Part shown: positions 36,675 through 47,014 of the stretch, piece after piece
Numbering within the stretch: the first letter of the stretch is position 1
Layout: each line of letters begins with the position of its first letter
Assembly (NCBI GenBank): GCA_028826165.1
Contig: JAPDFW010000126.1
Location: forward strand, 1-64,000
DNA: 64,000 nucleotides
Reading direction: 5' to 3'
From: Anaeramoeba ignava
Taxonomy: Eukaryota; Metamonada; Anaeramoebidae
The notes under the pieces: model-generated
What the model was told of the DNA's origin: nothing
Database searches by the model: none
What the model saw: only the letters and a program-made list of their open reading frames with translations
Program-made: the position numbers and the translations under genes

Positions 36675-37850
36675 ATGGAAATTCAAGTTCAAATTGGAAA
36701 GAAAAAACATAAAATTTCCGTTGATGATCTTGAAACATTGATTGGCATCATACAAACATTACCGAATGCACCAAGTAACTTCCGGCTCATGATAGGAAAG
36801 CCACTAAGAGAAACGAAGAAGTTTTCTGAGATCAAAGCAGCGAAAATCGTGGTTGTAGAAGCGAAGGCAGCGGAGAAAAAAGTGGAAGAAAAAAGCACAA
36901 CGGAAACCGACGACAGCGACACAAACAACGAAGACAGCGACAGAGAAATCGACGGTACAGATGACGACGAAATAGATAGCTATTCAGAAGACGATCTTTT
37001 CGAAGAAGATAATTCAAAAGTTCTTTCAACAACAACATACGATCCAAACGACTACGACAAAACAAAATCGTTTCTTCCGCCAGTCGAAGAGGTCGAGGCG
37101 CTCTCGTTACTAAACCCGATGCAAGCCGAGGCTATGAAATATGTGGTGGAGTTCTCTAAAAAGAAAAGCGAGCAAGAATATCCAAATGTTTTGAAAAGAG
37201 CGAAAAATTTGCACTTTAAAGAAGAAGAATTACAACGTACTCTTCTTTATATCAGAGACGAAGCCCCTATTAATGTGCACTTCGACTACGCACAGACTTT
37301 CAATGCTTTGATGAAGGATAAGCACTACCGCAACCTGTTTGAAACTGGCTACGGAAGGGGAGGAAATGATACCCATTCAAGAGTCACTTGGGAAGACCAA
37401 ATGTTCAATAAAATTTATCATGATTCAAAGCCCTTTGATCGCGTCAAATACGGTTCTCTTAATATAGTCAACGATCCCCACGGCGTCAAGTGTGTTTACA
37501 GTTACGGTGATTCTTTTTTGGTTCTTAAAAAAGTCAGACTCAGAACTACATTCACTTCCAAAGATTCGTGTACTAACCCCCAATTAGCTTGCTGTGAATA
37601 CTATTGCCATGTTCTTTCAGAGTTCTCCGACCAGGAGCTAAAGGCCGTTATGGAGGTCGCTAATAAAAAAGTCCAGTTTCATGACTCAAATGTTATGCAT
37701 ACTTTTAAGGAAACCCAAATTCATGGCCCAATTATTCTTTCTGAACATCTTGTTTCCATTGTCATGAACCCAAGATACAAACAATATGAAAAAGAGGTTG
37801 ATCGTTTTGCTCAGAAAAATAATTGCAAAGTTGTTTGGATGCCAAAATAA
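36675..37850 (+). CDS. Ubiquitin-like plus DUF3626-like domain protein
   Basis: An intronless 391-residue frame with higher G+C than its surroundings. Residues 1-66 read as a ubiquitin-like fold (MEIQVQIGKKKHKI, TLIGIIQTLPNAP, FRLMIGKPLRE, KIVVVEA). Residues ~67-125 are an acidic Asp/Glu/Ser linker. The C-terminal ~250 residues include PINVHFDYAQTFNAL, YRNLFETGYGRGG, WEDQMFNKIYHD, KYGSLNIVNDPHGV, YGDSFLVLKKVRLRTTF and HGPIILSEHL. That pattern I associate with the DUF3626 family, of unknown activity, known from bacteria and protists; the assignment is from memory and only moderately sure. A ubiquitin-pathway link is suggested by the N-terminal fold alone. The start is the only ATG before the Ubl. 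Confidence 0.75.
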   Translation: MEIQVQIGKKKHKISVDDLETLIGIIQTLPNAPSNFRLMIGKPLRETKKFSEIKAAKIVVVEAKAAEKKVEEKSTTETDDSDTNNEDSDREIDGTDDDEIDSYSEDDLFEEDNSKVLSTTTYDPNDYDKTKSFLPPVEEVEALSLLNPMQAEAMKYVVEFSKKKSEQEYPNVLKRAKNLHFKEEELQRTLLYIRDEAPINVHFDYAQTFNALMKDKHYRNLFETGYGRGGNDTHSRVTWEDQMFNKIYHDSKPFDRVKYGSLNIVNDPHGVKCVYSYGDSFLVLKKVRLRTTFTSKDSCTNPQLACCEYYCHVLSEFSDQELKAVMEVANKKVQFHDSNVMHTFKETQIHGPIILSEHLVSIVMNPRYKQYEKEVDRFAQKNNCKVVWMPK

Positions 37851-38030
37851 TTTTAATTTTTCTTTTTCTTTTAAAATTTTTTTTCCAGGAAATCAAAAAT
37901 GAACACAAAACCAAAATTTACTTTCTATTTATTGATTTATTTATTTTAAGATTTTAAGATTTTAAGATTTTAAGATTTTAAGATTTTAAGATTTTAAGAT
38001 TGATTGATTTATTGATTGATTGATTTATTA

Positions 38031-38065
<35 letters not shown>

Positions 38066-38944
38066 AATTGATTGATTGATTGATTGATTGTAATTGATTG
38101 ATTAATTGATTAATTGATTGATTGATTGATTGATTAATTGATTAATTGATGGACAAATTATTGTAATTAACAATTTAATTATTGTAATTAGTAATTGACA
38201 ATTGATCAAATGGACAATTGGATTTGATGATTGGATTATTGATTGAATTGATATTGGATTTGATTGTAATTGACAATTGACAATTGGTGGATTTGATTGA
38301 TGGACAATTATTGATTAATTGATTGGTAATTGATTATTTGATTGGACAATTTAATTGACATTATTTATTGGTAATTTATTGGTAATGAGTGGTTGATTTT
38401 ATTGGACAATTGGTAATTGGTAATTGGTGGTATTTATTATTGACAATTGACAATTGGATTGGATTGATTGTAATTGATTGGATTGGTAATTGGTGGTGAT
38501 TAATTACAATTGTAGTGGTATTGAATTTATTGATTTATTGGACAATTTTATTGATTGATTATTATTTTAAGTAATTGGTGATTAATGGATTGATTAATTG
38601 AATTTGACAATTGGATTGATTGATTGATTGGAATTATTTAATGCATCCAATTATTGATTGGTAATTTAGGTGATTCATTTGATGGGATTGATTGATTGAT
38701 TGATTGATTAATTGATTGATTGATTGATTAATTGATTGATTGATTGATTGATTATTTAATTGATTGATTTTAAGATTGATTTTAAGATTGATAATTGATT
38801 TTGGTTTTGAAACAAGTATTTTAAATCATTTGAAAGTTTTTCTAAATTTAAATAATTTTGCATTTTGATAAAAAAGTAAAAAAAATGAAAATTTTTTCTT
38901 TCATTTTTTTCATTCTTTGATTTGGTTTTTTCTTTTTAATTTTT
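37851..38944. repeat. ATTG/TTAAGA microsatellite intergenic region
   Basis: A TTTTAAGA array (about 37946-38002), then GATT/AATTG tetramer tracts with scattered ACAATT and GGTAATT variants up to ~38790. No frame or RNA gene is seen. The last ~150 bases before the next ATG are the likely RAD23 promoter. Confidence 0.85.
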
Positions 38945-40320
38945 ATGGAAAATCAAATTTTATTAAATTTTAAATCTTTAAAAGGAGATTCTTTTACAAT
39001 TTTAGTTGAAAAAAATTCAACGGTTTCTGAAGTCAAAAAAGAAATTGAAAAACAAAAAGGATTTGAATATTTAGGACAAAAAATTATATTTGCACATAAT
39101 GTTCTATCTGATGAATCAAAGATTTCTGAACTAAAAATTGAAGAAAATTCCATATTTATTGTTGTTTATCGACAAGTTCGTTAATTTTGCATTTATTATT
39201 TTTTATAAAATTTTTTTGAATTCATTCATTCATTATTTAAAATTTAAAAAATGGTTTTAGCCAACAAATAATTCTAAAAGAAAAAGTCCCATTTCTTCTA
39301 ATTCTCCAGAATTAGGAAATTTGAATGAAACTCAAGAAGATGAAAAAAATCCGAATCAAAATCAAAATCAATTAAAAATTCCGAGGATAACAAATAAAAA
39401 AGGGATTTCAATTCAAATTCCAAATCCGAATAATTTAGAAAATCCGAATAATTTAGAAAATCCAAAAGAAATTTCAATTCAAATTCACAAAAATAAAGAA
39501 GATGATCTTTTTGAAAAAAACAAAAAAGAAATTTTAAATATGGGTTTTTCAGATGAAGAATTAATCAAAAAAGCTCTTGAAAATTCTCGAAATGATCTTG
39601 AAGAAGCAATTAATTATTTACTTTCAGAAAAAGAAAAAGAAGAAAAAGAAGAAAAAGAAGAAAAAGAAGAAGAAGAAAGTAAATATTTTTTGTTTTTTTC
39701 ATTTTCAAAAATATTTGCTTTTTCTTTCATTTTTATTAGATCCATTAAATAGATTAAAAACAAAACCGCAATTTACTGAATATATTCAAAGATTCAACGA
39801 AGATCCAAAAACACTTGAAACTTTTCTTTCCGATATTCAAAAAACGGATCCAGATATTAATGAATATATCAATACACATCAAAGAGAATTTTTTGCTTTT
39901 CTTTCTGAAGAATCAAGAGCTCAACAAAACCGAAAAAATAGCGAAAATCAAAAGCATCAATCATTAGTAACTTCACCTAATTTTGGGTTATTTTTTGATG
40001 AAAACGATCAACAGAAAATCCAAAGATTAGTTGACATGGGGTTTCCACAACAAAAAGTGGAACAAGCATTATTAGTTTGTGATAAAAATGAGAATCTTGC
40101 TGCTGATCTTCTTACAAATTGGGAAAATGAAAGTGATGATGATGATGATGATGATGATGGAAGTTTAAATCCTTTGGATTTGATTTCTTTTTCTGGGTTT
40201 CAAGATGATGACGATGATGATGATGATGATGATAACGATAATGATAATGGAGATAATGGAGATGATGATTATGATTATGATTATGGAGATCAAAATGACG
40301 ATGATGAAGATGAATTCTAA
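38945..40320 (+). CDS. RAD23: RAD23-family ubiquitin receptor, three exons
   Basis: Exons 38945-39175, 39261-39678 and 39740-40320 join to 409 residues. RAD23 shuttles ubiquitylated proteins to the proteasome and supports nucleotide-excision repair. Domains appear in canonical order: Ubl (1-77; TVSEVKKEIEKQKG, QKIIFAHNVLSDE), UBA1 (~165-205; ILNMGFSDEELIKKAL), XPC/RAD4-binding (~218-270; NRLKTKPQFTEYIQ, THQREFFAFL) and UBA2 (~304-345; IQRLVDMGFPQQKVEQALL). The odd part is a ~65-residue Asp-rich tail after UBA2, encoded largely by a GATGAT trinucleotide run, where most RAD23 proteins end. It converges on the DUS3 gene, 128 bases away. Confidence 0.93.
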
Positions 40321-40448
40321 TTTATTTCCATTTTTATTATTTACAATTCCAAAAATAAAAAAAAAGCAAAAAATTTTTTCGTTTTTTAAATTTATTTTCC
40401 TTTTATTTTTTTAAATTTGAATTGAATTGATTTGAAAAAATTAATAAA

Positions 40449-42785
40449 TTAATTAATCCAACTTTTTGCTTGATGTTTTGGTTCGAATTTAAAACCAGAT
40501 CCAACAGGACCCAAAAACATTTCTGAAATCAAAACCCAATCTTTAGGATCTCCACTAGCAAATAAAGATTCCAATTCATTTCTACCTGAAAAGGGTTGAG
40601 GTCTTGAATTCATTTTTTGCGGGAGAACTTCGAGCAAGCCAACAGGAACGTATCTATAAGTGAAAGAAAGCCATTCCAAAAAGAATTTTCTAGTTCTATC
40701 AACACCTTTTTTATCTGCCCCCCAATGATCCAAACCAAATTCCACGAATTTTTTATAAAGTTCCAATCTTTCAGAACTTGACATATCAATTCTTCTTTTT
40801 TCTTTAATTTCGCGAAAGATCCAAGGCTTGATCAATGCACCTCTTCCAATCATTATTGAAGAAACATTTGCCAGTTCAAATTGTTCAACAACTTGAGTGT
40901 AATCAAAAATATCACCGTTTCCAATTAGAGGCAAATCTGGTGTGTTTTTGGCAATTTCGTTTATGTAATCCCAATCAGAGAGTTTTGTGTATCGTTGCTG
41001 TTGAGTTCTTCCGTGAAGAGTTACTGCGTCAGCTCCCCAATTTTTGAGTTTGGGAACAAGTGAATGAGCGATGAGATTTTTTTTTTGGAAGCCTGATCTA
41101 ATTTTTATTGTTAATGGGCAAGAAATGACACTTTTCATACTTTTGAGGATTCTTTCTATTCTTTTTGGTTCATTGAGAAGATATGAGCCCATTTTATGTT
41201 TAACGATTAAGTCTATTGGGCAACCACAATTAAGATCTATAATTTTACAATATTTTTTTTATTATAATATTTATTTTAATATTTATTTTAATATTTTTAT
41301 TTTAATATTTATTTTAATATTTATTTCAATATTTATTTTAATATTTATTTAAATATTTTTATGAATATTTATTTTAATATTTATTTGAATATTTATTTTA
41401 ATATTTTAATATTTATTTTAATATTTATTTTAATATTTATTTTAATATTTATTTTAATATTATTTTGAATATTTTTTTTAATATTTATTTTAATATTTTT
41501 ATGAATATTTATTTTAATATTTATTTTAATATTTATTTTAATATTTATTTTAATATTTATATGAATATTTATTTTAATATTTATTTAATATTTATTTTAA
41601 TATTTTTTTTATTATAATATTTAATTTAATATTTATTTTAATATTTATTTTAATATTTTTATGAATATTTATTTCAATATTTATTTTAATATTTTATGAA
41701 TATTTATTTTAATATTTTTATGAATATTTATTTTAATATTTATTTTAATATTTATTTTAATATTTTAATATTCAATAAAAATTTTCACCAATAAAATCAA
41801 TTCCATTTGAAGAAATTAATTCTTTTTCAAGAAATTCAGATATTTTTGTAAGAATAGGAGCATTAGATCCAGCAAGTTGTACACCAAAAACATCTTCAGA
41901 TTGATGACGTTTAACAAGAGCCCATTCAGAAGGAGCACCTTGAAGAAGTTTTTTATCAATTGCCATTTCCCCGATTGTAATATCAACACCTTGTTCTTTA
42001 CAAAGTCTTCTAAAAGGCAAATTTCCTGTTGTTGTAAGTGGTGCAAGTATTATTTTTCCTTTAAAATCTATTTTCTTTCTTTCTCTAATTGGATCTGGAA
42101 GTAAAACGGTTTTTTCTATTTCTTCAAATGTTTGATTTTCCATTTTTTCTTTTGTTATGCTGTTTATTTTTTGTGAATTTGGAAGAGAATATTTTTTTTG
42201 ACGTAATAATTTAATTTTGTCAAATGGAATTTTGTTAAGAACAAATTTTTGATGTTGAGAAGTATCTCTCTTTTAAATTTTTGAATTTAATTTGAATTTT
42301 TAATTTTGAATTTTGAATTTTAAATTTTTGAATTTAATTTGAATTTTGAATTTTTAATTTTGAATTTTGGATATTTTGAATTTTTATACATTTTTAAGTG
42401 GATCTTCAACTAAATCTTTAAAATTCTCTAAATTAAATTTTTTATTTTTCATTTCATCCATCATAATCATAAATTCTTTTTTAATTTTCATTTCTTCATC
42501 ATTTTCATTTTCATTTAAATTTTGATTTAAATTTTGATTTTCTTTTAAATTTTCTTTTTGATTTTCTTTTAAATTTTCTTTTAAATTTTCATTTTGATTT
42601 TCATTTAAATTTTCTTTTAAATTTTCATTTTGATTTTCATTTAAATTTTCTTTTAAATTTTCATTTAAATTTTGATTTAAATTTTCATTTGATATTTTTT
42701 GTCTTTTAAATTCAATTTGTTCATTTTCTTTCAATTCTTCTTTTTTTAAATCTTTTGGATGTTTTGAATTAAGTAAATTTTCCAT
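40449..42785 (-). CDS. DUS3: tRNA-dihydrouridine synthase 3 (DUS3-like), three exons
   Basis: Exons in transcript order 42785-42390, 42269-41789 and 41236-40449 join to 554 residues. This flavoenzyme reduces uridine in the tRNA variable loop. Matches include APLTTTGNLPFRRLCKEQG, TIGEMAIDKKLLQG, PSEWALVKRH, EDVFGVQLAG, LNCGCPIDLI (Cys of the GCP motif is the expected catalytic residue), KIRSGFQKKN, TLHGRTQQQRYTKL, GNGDI, MIGRGALIKPW and FLEWLSFTYRYVPVGL, all strongly DUS3-like. Exon 1 is an Asn/Glu/Lys repeat leader (NENLKEN) without the CCCH zinc fingers found in animal and fungal relatives. The exon 1 join rests on phase and splice consensus only, so translation might instead start at the ATG at 42143. 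Confidence 0.9.
41237..41788. repeat. Intron 2 repeats of DUS3
   Basis: AATATTTATTTT 12-bp units with ATGAATATTT variants across 552 bp, interrupting the DUS active-site region just before the GCP motif. Confidence 0.88.
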
Positions 42786-43014
42786 TTTTTATTTAAATTT
42801 TAAAAAATAAAAAATCTAAAAAAAAAAATGAAAAAAAAAATTAACAAAAAAATTTTTTCCTTTTTCATTTTTTTTTTCATTTTTCTTTTAATTTCCTTTT
42901 TTTTTCCTTTTCTATTTGCTTTATAAAAAATTTTAATTTTAAATTCAAAAAAAAAAAACCAAAAAAAAATTAATTAAAAAAATAAAAAACGGCAAATAAA
43001 CAAATAAATAAAAG
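42786..43014. promoter_or_regulatory. Divergent promoter region
   Basis: 229 bases of poly-A and poly-T tracts between head-to-head DUS3 and DHHC start codons. No specific site is recognised. Confidence 0.4.
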
Positions 43015-46000
43015 ATGAATAAAATTTATACAAATACAGAAAAAACCGATATAACCGATTTAACCGAAACTCCATTATGGAAAGTTTATCCAGGAAAACA
43101 AACATTTTGCTGCAGTGGGTATATGAATACTGGACCTGATGTGAGTAAACTTGTGATCTCACTTGTTATGTTTAATATTCCGTTGGCAATTTTTATTATT
43201 TTTGTTGCTTGGCCTTTAAAAATTTATGTTTTTTCTATTGCTTTGTTTTTGACTATTTCTACTGATATTAATCTTATTTGTACTGCTTTTGTTGATCCTG
43301 GAATTATTAACCCTTTACCAAAACAATCTACTCATGTATTTGAAAAATTATATTTATTCTACATTCATTTTGATTAAATTAAATATTAATTAAATATAAA
43401 TTAAATATAAATTAAATATTAATTAAATATTAATTAAATATAAATATTAAATATTGATTAAATATTAATTAAATAATTAAATATAAATTAAATATTAATT
43501 AAATATTAATTAAATATTAATTAAATAATGATTAAATATTAATTAAATATTAATTAAATATAAATTAAATATTGATTAAATATTGATTAAATATTAATTA
43601 AATATTAATTAAATATTGATTAAATATTAATTAAATATTAATTAAATATTAATTAAATATAAATTAAATATTAATTAAATATTAATTAAATATTAATTAA
43701 ATATTAAATTAAATATTAATTAAATATTAATTAAATATTAATTAAATAATGATTAAATATTAATAAATTAAATATTAATTAAATATTAATTAAATATTAA
43801 TTAAATATTAATTAAATATTAATTAAATATTAATTAAATATTAAATTAAATATAAATTAAATATAAAAAATATAAATTTAAATATAAATTAAATATTAAT
43901 TAAATATTAATTAAATATAAATTAAATATTAATTAAATAATGATTAAATATTAAATATTAATTAAATATTGATTAAATATTAATTAAATATTGATTAAAT
44001 ATTAATTAAATATTAAATTAAATATTGATTAAATATTGATTAAATATTAATTAAATATTGATTAAATGTTGATTAAATATTAATTAAATATTGATTAAAT
44101 ATTAATTAAATATAAATTAAATATAAATTAAATATTAATTAAATATTAATTAAATATTAAATAATGATTAAATATTAATTAAATATTAATAAAAATAAAT
44201 AAATATAAAATTAAAATAATGATTAAATAATGATTAAATATTAAAATATTAATTAAAATTAATTAAAAATTAAATATAAATTAAAAAAAAATTAATATTA
44301 AATATTGATTAAATAATGATTAAATATTAAATATTAATTAAATATTAATGATTAAATATTGATTAAATATAAAATTAAATATAAATTAAATATAAATTAA
44401 ATATTAATTAAATAATGATTAAATATTAAATATTAATTAAATATCAATTAAATATTAATTAAATATAAATTAAATATTAATTAAATATTAATTAAATATT
44501 AATTAAATATAAATTAAATATTGATTAAATAATGATTAAATATTAATTAAATATAAATTAAATAATGATTAAATATTGATTAAATATTGATTAAATATTA
44601 ATTAAATATTGGTTAAATATTGGTTAAATATTAATTAAATATTAAATATCAATTATTAATTAAATATTGATTAATCTTTCTTCTTTTTTAAAGGCAAATA
44701 CATCTATTATTCCGAAAAAAAAACAAATTGTTAAAAATCAAGAAATTAATTTACCTTATTGTGGTATTTATTAAACTGGATTTTATATTCCATTTTATTT
44801 CTATACTTTTTATTCAAGTTTTAAACAATTTTGCAATTAAAATTATTTTTTTTACAAATATTAAATTAATTGAAAAAAAATAAAGAAACTTGTAATATGC
44901 CTCGACCTATTAGGGCATCACATTGTAGTCGATGCAATCATTGTGTTGCTTGTTTTGATCATCATTGTATTTTATTTCGCAAACATTTGAATTCAATTTG
45001 AAAAATATTCTGATTTAATTTAATTTTATTTTAATATTTGGATTTAGATTTAATTTTAATTTAATTTAATTTAATTTAATTTAGATATTTAATTTAATTT
45101 AATTTAATTTAATTTGATTTAATTTAATTTAATTTAATTTAATTTGATTTAGATATTTAATTTGATTTAGATATTTAATTTAATTTAGATATTTAATTTA
45201 GATATTTAATTTAATTTAATTTAATTTAATTTGATTTAATTTGATTTAATTTAATTTAATTTAATTTAATTTAGATATTTAATTTAATTTAATTTAATTT
45301 AATTTAATTTAATTTAATTTAATTTAATTTTAATTTAATTTAATTTAATTTAATTTAATTTAATTTAATTTAATTTAATTTAATTTAATTTAATTTTAAT
45401 TTAATTTAATTTAGATATTTAATTTAATTTAATTTAGATATTTAATTTAATTTAATTTAATTTAATTTAATTTAATTTAATTTTAATTTAATTTAATTTA
45501 ATTTTAATTTAATTTTAATTTAATTTTAATTTTCAAAAATATCTAAATTTAAGGTCCTTGGGTTGGTACTGATATTGGAATAAGAAATTATAGATTTTTT
45601 GCATTATTTCTTTTTGGTGTATTTTTTGCATCAGTTTATGCATTAGCTTGTTCAGCTGTTTATTTAGCACTTTTATTATATAAATATATTACAGATAAAT
45701 TTACAATTGATAGTTCTTGGAGACTTACAATGACGTAAATAATCAAGATTGTCAATTAAATTGATAAGTTTTAATATTTTACTTTTTAATTAGTGTTATA
45801 TCTGGAATTGGAGGTGGAATTGGAATTTGGGCAATTCGTGCATTGTGTTTATTTCATTTTAGATTAATCTCAAAAAATTTAACAACAAGAGAATTTGTAT
45901 TTAGTTTTATTTCTTCTCAAGAAAATTAAAATTGATTTATAAAATCAAATGAAAATTTAAAATTGATTTATAAAATTAAAATTAAATTAAAATTAATTTA

Positions 46001-46624
46001 TAAAATTAAATGAAAATTAAAAATTCATTTATGAAATTAAATGAAAATTAAAATTGATTTATAAAATTAAAATTAAAATTAAAATTGATTTATAAAATTA
46101 AAATTAAAATTAAAATAAAAATTAAAATTAAAATAAAAATTAAAATTAAAATTGATTTATAAAATTAAAATCAAAATCAAAATTTAAATTAAAATGAAAA
46201 TCAAAATTAAAATTAAATTAAAATTAAATGAAAATCGGATAAAAATTTAAATCGGATAAAAATTAATTTTATTTTTTTTTTTGATAAAATTTTTTTATAA
46301 TTTTAGCATAAAGATATTTGGATTGATTCAAATCCATTTGATAAGGGTTGTTGTAAGAATTGGCAAGAAAAATTTTGTACAAGAATTGCACCTCGTATGA
46401 TTAATTTTCATTCAAGAGCAACTCAAGGTCAAATTTCTACTTTTTATCGTTATATTCAAGAAGATAAAGATAAATTTAAAGGAACTCAAAAAGCAAATAA
46501 ACTTGTTAAAGGTTTATATCAAGAATTTCAAAAAAGTTATACTGGTAAAAATAAAATGGAAGATGCTTGGGATATTGTTGATTTAAGTGATGTTGAATTG
46601 GAATTATCTTCAGATTATTTGTGA
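43015..46624 (+). CDS. DHHC-type protein S-palmitoyltransferase, six exons
   Basis: Exons 43015-43335, 44694-44763, 44886-44966, 45554-45734, 45794-45896 and 46307-46624 join to 357 residues. It attaches palmitate to cysteines of membrane proteins, typically at Golgi or plasma membrane. Two membrane spans lie in exon 1. The cysteine-rich domain reads [18 protein letters not shown], then [20 protein letters not shown]. Two more spans follow, then the TTxE motif (LTTREF) and an [11 protein letters not shown] segment like the PaCCT/NPxxG region. The catalytic Cys (about residue 158) is encoded across the exon 3/exon 4 junction (T|GT). Three of five donors are GTATTT. Introns 1, 3 and 5 are AT repeats of 1358, 587 and 410 bp. 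Confidence 0.92.
43336..44693. repeat. Intron 1 repeats of the DHHC gene
   Basis: AATATTAATTAA and AATATAAATTAA 12-bp units with GATTAA variants fill about 1.3 kb up to a TTCTTCTTTTTTAAAG acceptor. Confidence 0.9.
44967..45553. repeat. Intron 3 repeats of the DHHC gene
   Basis: A TTTAA pentamer array with GATATTTAATTTA interruptions, lying inside the codon for the catalytic Cys. Confidence 0.9.
45897..46306. repeat. Intron 5 repeats of the DHHC gene
   Basis: AAAATT hexamers broken by GATTTATAAAATT words between a GTATTT donor and a TTTTAG acceptor. Confidence 0.85.
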
Positions 46625-47014
46625 ATTTTTTTCTGAAATTTTTAATTTTTTTTTTTTGAAGAAAACAAACAATAAAAACAATTGAAATTTATTATATTTA
46701 ATTAGATTTAGATTTATTTAAATATTTATATTTAGATTTATGTTTTAATTTAAATTTTCTTATTGATTTTTTTGATTAATTTTTTAATTGAAAAAAATAA
46801 TTAGTAAAAAATTAAAATTATTAATAATTTTGTTTTTTTTTTTTTTTAATTTAATTTGCCCACAAAAATAAAAAAAAAATTAAATAAAAATAAAAAAAAT
46901 AAAAAAAAATTTTTTTTTTAAATTAATTTCCATTTTCATTTTTTTTTTTCTATTAAATAAAAATAATAAAAAAAAAAAAAAAAGAAAAGAAAAAAGTTAA
47001 ATTTTTAAACAAAA
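46625..47014. other. Intergenic gap upstream of the BFR1-like gene
   Basis: 390 bases of A/T tracts. A TTTGCCCACA word near 46856 followed by an A-rich run also occurs near 52675 upstream of the left OsmC gene, and may be a shared promoter element. No gene is seen. Confidence 0.45.
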
